A stretch of DNA of 64,000 nucleotides from Paenibacillus sp. NAIST15-1 (GCF_001894745.1 NZ_BBYF01000010.1:62001-126000); one strand, 5' to 3'; shown: positions 36,845 through 46,045, counted from the first letter of the stretch. Notes: generated from the sequence alone by a model not told the origin. Numbers and translations: made by a program.

Positions 36845-37954
36845 ATGACGATCACGTACGACGTAGAATTGCAGGGCGTTCATAAGCGCTTCGGTGGAAC
36901 GGTCGTCGTTGACAATTTCAACTTGGGAGTGGAACGGGGAGAGTGTGTTACTTTCCTCGGTCCCTCGGGTTGTGGGAAGACGACGACGTTGAATATGATC
37001 GCCGGCTTCTTAGAACCGGATGGAGGAGAACTGCGAATCAAAGGCAAATCCATGCGCGGTGTTCCTGCGAATAAACGAGATCTCGGCATGGTATTTCAGA
37101 CGTACTCGTTATTTCCGCATATGACAGTCGGAGAAAATGTTGCATACGGCTTGAAGCTGAGAAAGACATCGAAATCGGAGATGGCGGATCGCGTGAAGAA
37201 GGTGCTTGATCTCGTGAAGCTTCCGCATGTCATTGATCGATATCCGAAGCAATTGTCAGGAGGACAGCGGCAGCGGATCGCTATCGCACGGGCACTTGTG
37301 ACGGAGCCGTCACTGCTGCTGCTGGATGAACCGCTTAGTAATCTCGATGCGAAGCTAAGAGAGGAATTGCGGGAGGAAATGAAGCGTCTGCAGCAGGAAA
37401 TCGGCGTAACGACGATATTTGTCACACATGATCAAGAAGAAGCAATGTATCTCTCTGATCGAATTGTCGTGCTCGATCACGGAGCTGTAGAGCAGATTGG
37501 GACTCCTGAGCAAATCTATCATGAGCCGGCCTCAGCGTTCGTGCATGAGTTTATTGGCAAATCCAATCGCTTCGAAGCTACTGTCGTTGCTGTAAACGAT
37601 CATTGGGGGGAGCTGCGTACAGCAGGAGGAATAAGGCTAAAGGCTGAACGGAATGGGTACTCGTTCAAGGAAGGAGAGCAGGTGCTCGCTTATGTCCGGC
37701 CTGAACATATTCGAATGGAAGCAGCACGATCGGAAGCTGGAGATTCCTCGAATGAATCCAATTGCTCGCATGGAGCTGTTTCGCTGGTGTCCTTCCTTGG
37801 TTCGTATGGAGAGATGGTTGTACGAACAGCCGATGGTTTGATCAGTGTGCGAACTCATTCCCAGCGTCGTCATCAGCATGTGTCAGACGAACAGCTGGTG
37901 AAGCTTACATGGGATGAGCAAGATGTCATCGTCTTCCCGCGGAAGGAGGGCTAG
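36845..37954 (+). CDS. ABC transporter ATP-binding protein, PotA/CysA-like
   Basis: A 369-residue ATPase. Walker A GPSGCGKTT, Q-loop VFQTYSLFPHM, signature LSGGQRQR, Walker B LLLLDEPLSNLDAK and H-loop VTHDQEEA are intact. The C-terminal 130 residues are a TOBE-like domain. I chose the ATG at 36845 with GGAGG 8 bases upstream; two in-frame ATGs (36830, 36839) overlap or crowd that site. It powers the importer made of the next two permeases. Confidence 0.92.
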   Translation: MTITYDVELQGVHKRFGGTVVVDNFNLGVERGECVTFLGPSGCGKTTTLNMIAGFLEPDGGELRIKGKSMRGVPANKRDLGMVFQTYSLFPHMTVGENVAYGLKLRKTSKSEMADRVKKVLDLVKLPHVIDRYPKQLSGGQRQRIAIARALVTEPSLLLLDEPLSNLDAKLREELREEMKRLQQEIGVTTIFVTHDQEEAMYLSDRIVVLDHGAVEQIGTPEQIYHEPASAFVHEFIGKSNRFEATVVAVNDHWGELRTAGGIRLKAERNGYSFKEGEQVLAYVRPEHIRMEAARSEAGDSSNESNCSHGAVSLVSFLGSYGEMVVRTADGLISVRTHSQRRHQHVSDEQLVKLTWDEQDVIVFPRKEG

Positions 37955-37957
37955 CAT

Positions 37958-38821
37958 ATGGCGAAGCCCGCAGGAAGTAAGTCTTGGGCAGCTCTACTGC
38001 TGCTTGTTCCCAGCCTGATCGTGATACTGGGTGTATTTGTACTGCCGATGCTGTACATGTTCGTAATTAGCATTCGTGAAGATGGAGGAACCGGTGCATT
38101 TACACTGGAGCAATATGTATTATTTTTTCAAGATCCATACTATGTAGAGGTGCTGTGGCGGACAATCAAGCTTAGTCTGTACACAGTTATCGTGTGCCTG
38201 CTACTTGGCTATCCCGTAGCCATGTATATGGCGCAGGCAACGCCCAAAATGCGGGGATTCATTACGTTTCTCATTATTTCTCCTCATCTTATTAGCGTCG
38301 TCATCCGGAATTTCGGCTGGGTGGTCATTTTAGGCGACAATGGCTTCATTAATAACACCCTTATCTCGCTAGGAGTAATTGAGAAACCGCTGCGTCTGTT
38401 GTACAACGAACTTGGCGTCGTTATCGGTCTTGCAGATTCATTAATTGTCTATATGGTACTTGCGATTGCAACGAGCCTATATGCAGTAGATGCTTCCCTG
38501 TATAAGGCCGCAGGGATACTAGGTGCTTCCCGTTCGCGGATGTTCTTCAGTGTGACGCTGCCGCTAAGCATGCCTGGCATATTTGCCGGCACGACGCTTG
38601 TGTTCAGCTTGGCGATGAGTGCCTTTGTCACGCCTGCACTTATGGGGGGGACATCTGTGAAGGTAATGCCGGTTATCGCCTACGAGAAGATGATGGCTGC
38701 CTATGATTGGTCGCTTGGCGCAGCGCTTGCCTTTTTGCTTCTTGGCTCGACGCTTGGCCTCGTGGCTCTATTTACACGATTGGTTGAGACGAAACGATAT
38801 AAGGAGGTGTTCTCGTCATGA
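37958..38821 (+). CDS. ABC transporter permease, PotB-like
   Basis: A 287-residue permease with six predicted membrane segments. The EAA coupling loop is ASLYKAAGILGASRSRMFFSVTLPLSMPG (about residues 175-205). The periplasmic start VPSLIVILGVFVLPMLYMFVISI is typical of PotB. It starts 3 bases after the ATPase stop and overlaps the next permease by 4 bases. Confidence 0.9.
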   Translation: MAKPAGSKSWAALLLLVPSLIVILGVFVLPMLYMFVISIREDGGTGAFTLEQYVLFFQDPYYVEVLWRTIKLSLYTVIVCLLLGYPVAMYMAQATPKMRGFITFLIISPHLISVVIRNFGWVVILGDNGFINNTLISLGVIEKPLRLLYNELGVVIGLADSLIVYMVLAIATSLYAVDASLYKAAGILGASRSRMFFSVTLPLSMPGIFAGTTLVFSLAMSAFVTPALMGGTSVKVMPVIAYEKMMAAYDWSLGAALAFLLLGSTLGLVALFTRLVETKRYKEVFSS

Positions 38822-39636
38822 TGAACGAATCGAGACGAATTCGAATTTCGCCGCTTGGCATCATTACGTTTCTCGTCGTTCTAATGGTCATATCGCCGCT
38901 CCTTATTATCGTGCCCACTTCATTTACTTCGACGGGGGTACTTCGCTTTCCACCAGAGGGCTTTTCGCTGCAGTGGTATGTGAAAATTTTTGACCGTCCA
39001 GAGTTCATTGAGTCTTTTTGGGTAAGTGTGAAGCTGGCATCCATTACAGCCGTAATCGCAACAATCATTGGTACGCTGGCTGCATTCGCACTGCACAAAT
39101 ATAAGCCCAAGGGGAGTGGAGCGATCAACGCGCTGCTCTTGTCCCCATTGACAGTACCTTCCTTGATTATAGGGATATCTGCACTTCTATTTTTTACGAG
39201 AATCGGACTTGCCGGTACCTTTACGGGGTTGCTGCTCTCTCATATCTTGATCTCGGTTCCATACGTCGTACGACTTGTGCTGACCGGGCTCAGTTCCTTC
39301 GATTATACATTGGAGCGGGCTGCGGCTATTTTAGGTGCAAATCCGATTCGCACGTTTTGGGACATTACCCTGCCGGTTATCCGGCCTGCTATTTTCTCAG
39401 GAATGGTGTTTGCGTTTCTGACGTCATTCGATAATGTCACGGTATCCTTATTCTTAATATCTCCATCAACGACAACACTTCCGATGGCTATCTTCAATTA
39501 TATGCAGGAATCGTTAACACCGCTTGTCGCGTCTATTTCTTCCATCATGATATTGCTAAGTCTCGTATTTATCTTCATCTTAGAACGGGTATACGGATTG
39601 GATCGATTGTTCGGCTCCAATTCGCAATCCCATTAA
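38818..39636 (+). CDS. ABC transporter permease, PotC-like
   Basis: A 272-residue permease with six predicted membrane segments. The coupling loop is LERAAAILGANPIRTFWDITLPVIRPA (about residues 163-190). LLSPLTVPSLIIGISALLFF and SFDNVTVSLFLISPSTTTLPMAIFNY are family-typical. ATGA overlap with the preceding gene. It completes the channel of the PotABCD-type importer. Confidence 0.9.
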   Translation: MMNESRRIRISPLGIITFLVVLMVISPLLIIVPTSFTSTGVLRFPPEGFSLQWYVKIFDRPEFIESFWVSVKLASITAVIATIIGTLAAFALHKYKPKGSGAINALLLSPLTVPSLIIGISALLFFTRIGLAGTFTGLLLSHILISVPYVVRLVLTGLSSFDYTLERAAAILGANPIRTFWDITLPVIRPAIFSGMVFAFLTSFDNVTVSLFLISPSTTTLPMAIFNYMQESLTPLVASISSIMILLSLVFIFILERVYGLDRLFGSNSQSH

Positions 39637-39652
39637 GGCAGGTAAAGTAGAT

Positions 39653-40789
39653 ATGAAATTCATAGAGCAATTGGAACGGTGGCTGCCCGAAATGCTTGCC
39701 CTGCTGGAGCAGAGTGTGAATATGGATTCCCCATCAACGAATAAAGAGTTAACCGACCGGATGATAGATTGGTATGAGGATTGCTTCAAGAAGGAACTTG
39801 GAGCAGTAGTAGAACGAGTTCCGAATGATAGATATGGAGATAGACTCGTCGTTCGCGTAGGCAGCGGTTCGAGGAACATATTGCTCGTGGGCCATGCGGA
39901 TACCGTATGGCCTGCGGGAGAGACGAAGAGAAGGCCATTCCGCGTAGACAGCAAACGAGCTTACGGGCCTGGTGTATATGATATGAAGGCGAGCTTGATC
40001 CAAGCATTATTTGCGATAAAAATTCTACAATTTACAAACAGACTTCCCGAACAGCTATCAATTGTGTTATTAATTAATAGTGATGAAGAAATTGGAAGTC
40101 CAACTTCGCGACAATGGATTGAATTCTATGCGAGAGAATGCGAGGCGGCCTTCGTGCTAGAGCCGCCGATGGAGCCTACTGGAGCATTGAAGACAGCTCG
40201 CAAGGGTAGTGGTCGATTCTATCTATCTGTTGAGGGTCAAGCAGCACATGCGGGTGTCAATCCCGAATCGGGCGTATCTGCGGTCGAAGAGTTAGCACAT
40301 CAAATTATTCAACTTCACCGCATGTCGGACCCAGAACGCGGCATACATGTGAACGTTGGTAAAATAAGCGGTGGGATTGGAGCCAATGTGGTAGCCGATT
40401 ATGCCGAAGCAGACATTGATGTGCGCGTCCGGACGATGGAAGATTTCAATCGATTTGTAGAGAGGATTCATGGACTTACTTCAATTCATCCCGATGTTCG
40501 TCTCCGATTGACTGGAGACATGAATCGTCCCCCTATGGAGCGGACAGATTCGATTGCGAAGCTGTATCAGATAGCTAGAGAAGCAGCGAAAGAACAATTG
40601 AACTTGGAGTTGGAGGAGACAAGCACGGGCGGTGTAAGCGACGGGAATTTCATAGCAGCATGTGGAGCACCAACGCTCGATGGATTAGGTGTGCGCGGAG
40701 ATGGCGCACATTCACCGTCGGAATTTATTTGGCTGCATGAGTTGCCGCGTCGAACTGCATTGTTGGCTAGTATACTGGAACGTCTGTAA
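39653..40789 (+). CDS. M20 family metallopeptidase (carboxypeptidase G2-like)
   Basis: A 378-residue zinc hydrolase. Metal ligands are visible as GHADTV, GPGVYDMKAS, the NSDEEIGS Glu pair, and C-terminal GDGAHSPSEF (His). The lid domain sits in between (ARKGSGRFYLSVEGQAAHAGVNPESGVSAV). The closest character is carboxypeptidase G2/acetylornithine deacetylase-type amidohydrolases, which cleave a C-terminal Glu or an N-acyl group. Its position after the importer genes suggests it processes the imported compound. AGGCAGGTAAAG precedes the ATG. Confidence 0.87.
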   Translation: MKFIEQLERWLPEMLALLEQSVNMDSPSTNKELTDRMIDWYEDCFKKELGAVVERVPNDRYGDRLVVRVGSGSRNILLVGHADTVWPAGETKRRPFRVDSKRAYGPGVYDMKASLIQALFAIKILQFTNRLPEQLSIVLLINSDEEIGSPTSRQWIEFYARECEAAFVLEPPMEPTGALKTARKGSGRFYLSVEGQAAHAGVNPESGVSAVEELAHQIIQLHRMSDPERGIHVNVGKISGGIGANVVADYAEADIDVRVRTMEDFNRFVERIHGLTSIHPDVRLRLTGDMNRPPMERTDSIAKLYQIAREAAKEQLNLELEETSTGGVSDGNFIAACGAPTLDGLGVRGDGAHSPSEFIWLHELPRRTALLASILERL

Positions 40790-40827
40790 CGTTAAGGAAG
40801 CAGTTGATTCAGGGGAGAGTGCAAGCC

Positions 40828-42261
40828 ATGGCCAAGTCACTAGGTTCAAGCACGAATATTATTATTCGAATGGAAATTGACAAGCATGTATGTACATTTG
40901 CTCAGATTGCAGCAGCAATCGGCGAGAGCGGCGGGGATATTGTTGCGATAGACGTCATTCGCGGCACACCGGCATTTACAGTACGAGACGTTACGGTCAA
41001 TGTGTATGATGGCAGTGTTGGTGATCGCATCGTACAGCGGTTGAAGCAGCTGAAGGGTGTTACGATCGTGAACGTCTCGGATCAGACATTCCTGATGCAC
41101 CTCGGCGGTAAGATTGAAATGACCCCGAAAGTACCGATTCGTAACCGTGACGATCTGTCACGCGTGTATACGCCAGGTGTTGCCCGTGTATGTATGGCCA
41201 TCCACGAAGATCCTAACCGCGCCTATACGCTGACGATTAAGCGGGATACGGTTGCCGTCATCTCGGATGGAACGGCAGTGCTGGGGCTTGGCAATATTGG
41301 AGCACTGGCAGCAATGCCAGTTATGGAAGGGAAGGCAATGCTGTTCAAGCAGTTTGCCAATGTAGATGCTTTCCCGATCTGTCTGGATACGCAGGACACG
41401 GAAGAAATCATACGAACGATTGAAGCGATTGCGCCGGCATTTGGCGGCATTAACTTGGAAGACATATCGGCACCGCGCTGCTTTGAAATTGAGCAGAGAT
41501 TAAGCGAGAAATTGGATATTCCTATTTTCCACGATGATCAGCATGGTACATCTGTAGTCATGCTGGCGGGAATTCTCAATGCGCTGCGCATCGTTGGCAA
41601 GTCGATCGAGGATTGCAAGATTGTGCTGTGCGGCGTAGGTGCAGCCGGAATGGCATGCACGGAGATGCTGCTCACAGCAGGAGTTGTGAATATCATTGGT
41701 GTCGATCGTCAGGGTGCGCTAGTACGCGATACCGTGTATGAAAATGAAGCATGGAATCGGTACGCATCGAAGACAAATCCGAACTTGGAGAGCGGTTCTC
41801 TGAGTGATGTTATCCGAGGTGCGGATGTATTTATCGGCGTATCCGGGCCAGGTGTATTGAAGAGAGAGGATGTCATGACAATGGCTTCCGACCCAATCGT
41901 ATTTGCTATGGCCAATCCGACTCCAGAAATCGATCCGGACGAAATCGAAGATATTGCTCGCATTATTGCAACAGGTCGTTCGGATTACCCGAACCAAATC
42001 AATAATGTTCTCTGTTTCCCAGGGCTGTTCCGCGGCGTGCTGGATTGCCGTGCGTCCAAGGTGACAGAACGTATGAAGCTGGCAGCGGCACATGCAATTG
42101 CTGAAGTTGTACCTGCCGATGAGCTGAATGAACTTTATATCATTCCGAGCGTCTTTAATGCACAAGTTGTGCCGAAGGTTCGTGATGCGGTCGTAGATGC
42201 GGCCTATGCGGATGGCGTGGCACGCAGACGTGATTACAGAGACGTGAACAAAGGGGTATAA
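40828..42261 (+). CDS. NAD(P)-dependent malic enzyme with N-terminal ACT domain
   Basis: A 477-residue malic enzyme that oxidatively decarboxylates malate to pyruvate. An ACT-type regulatory domain occupies residues 10-85 (IIIRMEIDKHVCTFAQIAAAIGESGGDIVAIDV). The catalytic part has RDDLSRVYTPGVARVC (catalytic Tyr), MPVMEGKAMLFKQFA (Lys), LEDISAPRCFEIEQRL and FHDDQHGTSVVMLAGILNAL. The dinucleotide fold is CGVGAAGMACTEML. The ATG at 40828 has GGGGAG 10 bases upstream. It lies 38 bases after the M20 gene, so it may be part of that operon. Confidence 0.92.
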   Translation: MAKSLGSSTNIIIRMEIDKHVCTFAQIAAAIGESGGDIVAIDVIRGTPAFTVRDVTVNVYDGSVGDRIVQRLKQLKGVTIVNVSDQTFLMHLGGKIEMTPKVPIRNRDDLSRVYTPGVARVCMAIHEDPNRAYTLTIKRDTVAVISDGTAVLGLGNIGALAAMPVMEGKAMLFKQFANVDAFPICLDTQDTEEIIRTIEAIAPAFGGINLEDISAPRCFEIEQRLSEKLDIPIFHDDQHGTSVVMLAGILNALRIVGKSIEDCKIVLCGVGAAGMACTEMLLTAGVVNIIGVDRQGALVRDTVYENEAWNRYASKTNPNLESGSLSDVIRGADVFIGVSGPGVLKREDVMTMASDPIVFAMANPTPEIDPDEIEDIARIIATGRSDYPNQINNVLCFPGLFRGVLDCRASKVTERMKLAAAHAIAEVVPADELNELYIIPSVFNAQVVPKVRDAVVDAAYADGVARRRDYRDVNKGV

Positions 42262-42271
42262 TCTACACGTT

Positions 42272-42412
42272 ATGTACACGTTATTGACCGACGAATCACT
42301 ACAAGAAGCTTATCAGGAAGCTGTTCGTATGCAATTGGAGGCTACATTTGTCGATATGCTTCTTGCTGAAATTGAATATCGTAGGAAGCGGATAAGTCTC
42401 GAGGCTTCCTGA
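42272..42412 (+). CDS. sda: Sda-like sporulation histidine kinase inhibitor (46 aa)
   Basis: A 46-residue two-helix protein: LTDESLQEAYQEAVRMQL, then EATFVDMLLAEIEYRRKRISL. It matches the Sda pattern LSDELLxExYxxAxxxxLxxxFIxLLxxEIxRR along its whole length. Sda binds the dimerisation domain of sporulation kinases and delays Spo0A activation after replication stress. The gene begins 10 bases after the malic enzyme stop. AAGGGG lies 14 bases before the ATG, a poor spacing, so translation may depend on upstream coupling. Named from sequence similarity only. Confidence 0.7.
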   Translation: MYTLLTDESLQEAYQEAVRMQLEATFVDMLLAEIEYRRKRISLEAS

Positions 42413-42471
42413 TGCACCTTGTTCTGCTTGTGTTTCATGCTTAGAAATACATTTGAAAACAATCATACATG

Positions 42472-42517
42472 ACAGCCACTCTTTCAAACTACGATGTCTG
42501 AAGGGGTGGCTGTTTTA
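42472..42517 (+). terminator. intrinsic terminator after the sda-like gene
   Basis: ACAGCCACTCTTTCA and TGAAGGGGTGGCTGT form a 15-bp stem with two G-U pairs, then TTTTAT. Confidence 0.8.
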
Positions 42518-42608
42518 TATGTAGGACAGCGATTATTTAAAAAGTAGAGAAAAACACAAAAAAATGAAATAAAATACTAGAAAATGCCATATTTATCAAA
42601 CGTTATTA

Positions 42609-42636
42609 TTGACGAGTTGGAATATGTAGGTACAAT
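42609..42636 (+). promoter_or_regulatory. SigA-type promoter of the TrpXYZ-type operon
   Basis: TTGACG, a 16-base spacer and TACAAT. The transcript would start near 42643 and carry a 165-nt leader. Confidence 0.65.
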
Positions 42637-42702
42637 ATGCCTATAACGCGTTACTTGGATCATGCTTTTAAGCTTTTGTGGTTTTATGCTTTTACGCGAT
42701 AA

Positions 42703-42769
42703 ATCATTTTTTGTTGAAATTGACCACTGCTAACAACAATAGTGTTGTGGTGAACCAAGAAAAAATGAT
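42703..42769 (+). promoter_or_regulatory. structured leader hairpin before the TrpX-like gene
   Basis: An outer 10-bp stem (ATCATTTTTT with AAAAAATGAT) encloses an inner ACCAC/GTGGT stem with further pairs. The structure ends 24 bases before the ribosome binding site. No known riboswitch class or T-box is recognised. Confidence 0.5.
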
Positions 42770-42807
42770 AGTTTACAAGAATTTATGATGTGAAAGGGAG
42801 AATGGTC

Positions 42808-43857
42808 ATGATGAAATCTCGTCGTCATCTTGTTATGGCTGCAATGATGTCGCTTCTGATGCTGTTTGCAGCTGCATGTGGGAATGGTGGATCTGCCAAT
42901 AATGCCACTAGTGAAGGGAGCGGAGAAGCTAAGGGCTCTGCTGAAGGCAAGAAAGTCAAAATTGGCATTACCCAGGTTGTCAATCATGCATCCCTCGATG
43001 AGGCCTATAAAGGCTTCGTTCAAGCATTAAAGGATAATGGTTATGTCGAAGGAGAGAACTTAGTACTGGATTATCAGAATGCTCAGGGTGATCAGACAAA
43101 TGCAGCTACGATCGCGCAGAAATTCGCGACGGGCGGAGTGGATCTCATTTTAGGGATTGGCACATCGGTTTCTCAAGCTGCAGCGAAGGAGACGAAGGAT
43201 ATTCCTGTGCTGTTTACGGCGGTTACGGATCCTGTAGGAGCAGGTCTTGTACAGAGCATGGAGAGCCCGGGCGGCAATGTGACAGGAACGACAGATCTGC
43301 ACCCTGAAGCGATCTCCAAACTGATGGAGTTCATTAAGGACAACGTCAAAAATATTGCATCAGTAGGCATCATCGCAAATGAGGGCGAGCAAAACACTGT
43401 TGTCAATGTCCAGAAAGCTGAGGAAGCTCTAACAAAGCTCGGGCTATCGGTCGTCAAAGCTCCCGTAACGAATAGCTCAGAAGTGAAGCAAGCTGCGGAA
43501 TCGCTTATTGGCAAGGTACAGGCCATTTATGTTCCTTCTGATAATACAGTCGTAAGTGCGTTGAACTCAGTTATTGGTGTGGGCAATGACAATAAGATTC
43601 CGGTGTTCGTTGCAGAGAAAGACTCAGTAAAGAACGGCGGTGTTGCTTCCTTCGGCTTCGAATATTTCGATCTAGGTTATACGACCGGCAAGATGGCTGT
43701 TGAAATCCTTAAGGACGGCAAGAAACCGGCTGATGTTTCTGCTCGTATTCCTGAATCTCTCGATTTGGCGTTGAACCTGAAGGCAGCAGCTGCTCAAGGA
43801 TTCGATGTATCGGATGCGATGAAGCAGCAGGCCAAGCCAGAGAACTTGTTCCAATAA
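42808..43857 (+). CDS. TrpX-type ABC transporter substrate-binding lipoprotein (ABC_sub_bind family)
   Basis: A 349-residue lipoprotein with lipobox FAAACGNG (Cys at about residue 24) and an ABC_sub_bind (COG2984) fold. Features are VKIGITQVVNHASLDEAYKGFVQALKDNGY, DYQNAQGDQTNAATIAQKF, VLFTAVTDPVGAGLVQSMESPGGNVTGTTDLHP and SVIGVGNDNKIPVFVAEKDSV. Family members bind Trp, Tyr or related aromatic compounds. I chose the ATG at 42808, 7 bases after AAAGGGAGA; ATGs at 42802 and 42811 are also in frame. A second, partial paralog lies at 63495. Confidence 0.87.
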   Translation: MMKSRRHLVMAAMMSLLMLFAAACGNGGSANNATSEGSGEAKGSAEGKKVKIGITQVVNHASLDEAYKGFVQALKDNGYVEGENLVLDYQNAQGDQTNAATIAQKFATGGVDLILGIGTSVSQAAAKETKDIPVLFTAVTDPVGAGLVQSMESPGGNVTGTTDLHPEAISKLMEFIKDNVKNIASVGIIANEGEQNTVVNVQKAEEALTKLGLSVVKAPVTNSSEVKQAAESLIGKVQAIYVPSDNTVVSALNSVIGVGNDNKIPVFVAEKDSVKNGGVASFGFEYFDLGYTTGKMAVEILKDGKKPADVSARIPESLDLALNLKAAAAQGFDVSDAMKQQAKPENLFQ

Positions 43858-44087
43858 CGACGGAAGGCACTGCTTCGCTGCACGAGCACATGGCGAATGA
43901 GGGCATCAACATGCTTTACCGAACAGTTTCCATGAGGCTCTTATATGCATCACGTGTATGCAGGCAGCCGTAATACATACGGCCTGTACGATAACGGCTT
44001 GGCGACCGCAATCATAGTGGTCGTTCGGGTTGATTTCGATACGGGCCGTTCGTTCATTTATACGAATCGAGGAAGGAGCGATGGCTC

Positions 44088-44999
44088 GTGGATGGATTTG
44101 GATTAGCGATGCTGAAATCGGCCGAGTTAGGCGTGTTATATGCTGTAATGGCGTTAGGGGTATACTTAACATTTCGCATACTTGATTTCCCGGATTTAAC
44201 GGTAGACGGAAGCTTTACGACGGGTGCAGCGATCGCTGCATTATCAATAACTTCGGGCATATCGCCTTGGATTGGTACGCTGCTTGCATTTCTCGGTGGT
44301 GGAATTGCAGGCATGATTACGGGTCTTATTCATACGAAGGGGAAGATCAACGCACTTCTATCTGGCATATTGATGATGATTGCTTTGCATTCCATTAATT
44401 TGCGGATTATGGGCAAGGCCAATATTGGCCTGATGCAGAATGAAACGCTGCTGACGCCTCTATCGCATGGACTTACGCTGCTTTTGGTAATGGGAGCATT
44501 TGCGCTGCTTATTAAATTTGGTCTGGACTGGTTTTTGCGTACGGAAATTGGTTTGTCACTGCGCGCGACGGGGAACAACCCGCGGATGATTCGCAGCTTC
44601 GGTGTGCATACCGACAATACGATTATTCTTGGCGTCAGTCTCTCGAATGCACTTGTTGCTCTATCAGGCGCACTTGTCGCGCAATCCCAAGGGTTCGCGG
44701 ATATCCAATCTGGGGTAGGCATGATTGTTGTGGGGCTGGCCTCTGTCATTATCGGTGAGGCGATATTTGGCCATCGCACGATCATGCGTGCTACGCTAGC
44801 TGTGGTGCTAGGTGCTGTGCTGTATCGGGTCATTATCGCAATTGCTTTGCGAATGCAAATGAATGCAACCGATTTGAAGCTGCTCACAGCAATTATCGTT
44901 ATTATTGCCTTAACGATACCGATGATTCGCAAGTCATGGAATCAACGTCGTGCAAGCAAGCTTCGGGCTATCCAGATGATTCAAAAGGGTGGTGAATAG
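44088..44999 (+). CDS. TrpY-type ABC transporter permease
   Basis: A 303-residue permease with eight to nine hydrophobic segments. The start AMLKSAELGVLYAVMALGVYLTFRILDFPDLTVDGSFTTGAA is typical of the family that pairs with ABC_sub_bind proteins. It also has TEIGLSLRATGNNPRMIRSFGV, and DIQSGVGMIVVGLASVIIGEAIFG in the second half. Start is the GTG at 44088, with AAGGAG about 10 bases upstream. It lies 230 bases after the binding-protein gene and 2 bases before the ATPase gene. Confidence 0.88.
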   Translation: MDGFGLAMLKSAELGVLYAVMALGVYLTFRILDFPDLTVDGSFTTGAAIAALSITSGISPWIGTLLAFLGGGIAGMITGLIHTKGKINALLSGILMMIALHSINLRIMGKANIGLMQNETLLTPLSHGLTLLLVMGAFALLIKFGLDWFLRTEIGLSLRATGNNPRMIRSFGVHTDNTIILGVSLSNALVALSGALVAQSQGFADIQSGVGMIVVGLASVIIGEAIFGHRTIMRATLAVVLGAVLYRVIIAIALRMQMNATDLKLLTAIIVIIALTIPMIRKSWNQRRASKLRAIQMIQKGGE

Positions 45000-45001
45000 A
45001 G

Positions 45002-45799
45002 ATGCTGCATGTCAATCAAGTAAGTAAGTTTTTTAATGCGAATACGGCTGATGAGAAGATGGCATTATCTCATATTCAACTGCATTTACAACCTGGCGAC
45101 TTCGTTACGGTTATTGGCAGCAATGGTGCAGGCAAATCGACCCTAATGAATATTATTTCCGGAGTGATTGCACCTGATGTAGGTAGCGTCTCGTTAGATG
45201 GTCATGAGGTAACATCCATGTCAGAACATCGCCGGAGTCGCTGGATCGGTCGTGTGTTCCAAGACCCGATGGCTGGAACGGCACCGGATATGACGATTGA
45301 GGAAAATATGTCCATTGCCCTGCGCCGTGCAACGAGACGGGGGCTGGGATTCGGTGTTACGCGCGCTCGCCGAACCTTGTTCAAAGAGGAATTGTCCAGA
45401 CTTAAGCTTGGTTTGGAGAATCGCTTGAACGCTAAGGTGGGATTATTATCTGGCGGTGAGCGCCAAGCCTTAAGCTTATTGATGGCCACGTTCACGCAGC
45501 CTAGTATCTTGCTGCTTGATGAGCATACGGCAGCCCTTGATCCTGGCCGTGCAGAGCTTATTACTCGTCTAACAGAAGAGATTGTGCGAGCATCAGCGCT
45601 TACTACACTCATGGTGACACACAACATGGAGCAGGCCATTCGGCTAGGCAATCGCCTTATCATGATGGATAAGGGGAAAATCGTGCTTGATATTCCATCG
45701 AAGTCGAAGCAGACATTAACGGTAGATTCCTTGCTTCGCGAGTTCGAGCGTGTTCGTGGGGAGAAATTCGTGGATGATCGGGTTGTGCTCGGAGGATAG
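45002..45799 (+). CDS. TrpZ-type ABC transporter ATP-binding protein
   Basis: A 265-residue ATPase. Walker A is GSNGAGKST, Q-loop VFQDPMAGTAPDM, signature LLSGGERQALSLL, Walker B ILLLDEHTAALDP and H-loop MVTHNMEQA. The DEHTAALDP form is usual for this subgroup. It completes a three-gene importer for an aromatic amino acid or related compound. Confidence 0.9.
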   Translation: MLHVNQVSKFFNANTADEKMALSHIQLHLQPGDFVTVIGSNGAGKSTLMNIISGVIAPDVGSVSLDGHEVTSMSEHRRSRWIGRVFQDPMAGTAPDMTIEENMSIALRRATRRGLGFGVTRARRTLFKEELSRLKLGLENRLNAKVGLLSGGERQALSLLMATFTQPSILLLDEHTAALDPGRAELITRLTEEIVRASALTTLMVTHNMEQAIRLGNRLIMMDKGKIVLDIPSKSKQTLTVDSLLREFERVRGEKFVDDRVVLGG

Positions 45800-45907
45800 T
45801 ACCAAGCTATGTTTGAAGATACTTGAAGAGATCCTACAGGAATTAGATCGCCTTAAGACGTTATAAATGTGAGATAAGAGGGAAGTCTATAAGTGGAGGT
45901 GAGTGAT

Positions 45908-46045
45908 ATGCCGCATAACAAAGCGCAGCGAATTCATCAACAACAGAATCATGCCAGCATCATGGAGGAGCAGATAACTCCAAAGACCGGCAAGATTGCC
46001 CACCGTGCAGCAAGCTTGAACCAGATTCCGAAGCAGCAAGGCTAG
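45908..46045 (+). CDS. small hypothetical protein (45 aa)
   Basis: A 45-residue ORF from ATG 45908 to TAG 46043-46045, preceded by an ideal GGAGGTGA ribosome binding site. It is rich in Gln, His and Lys (PHNKAQRIHQQQNHASIMEEQ start) and hydrophilic, with no membrane segment. Its composition resembles small spore proteins, but no motif fixes it. Its function is unknown. A second small ORF lies 130 bases downstream. Confidence 0.6.
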   Translation: MPHNKAQRIHQQQNHASIMEEQITPKTGKIAHRAASLNQIPKQQG

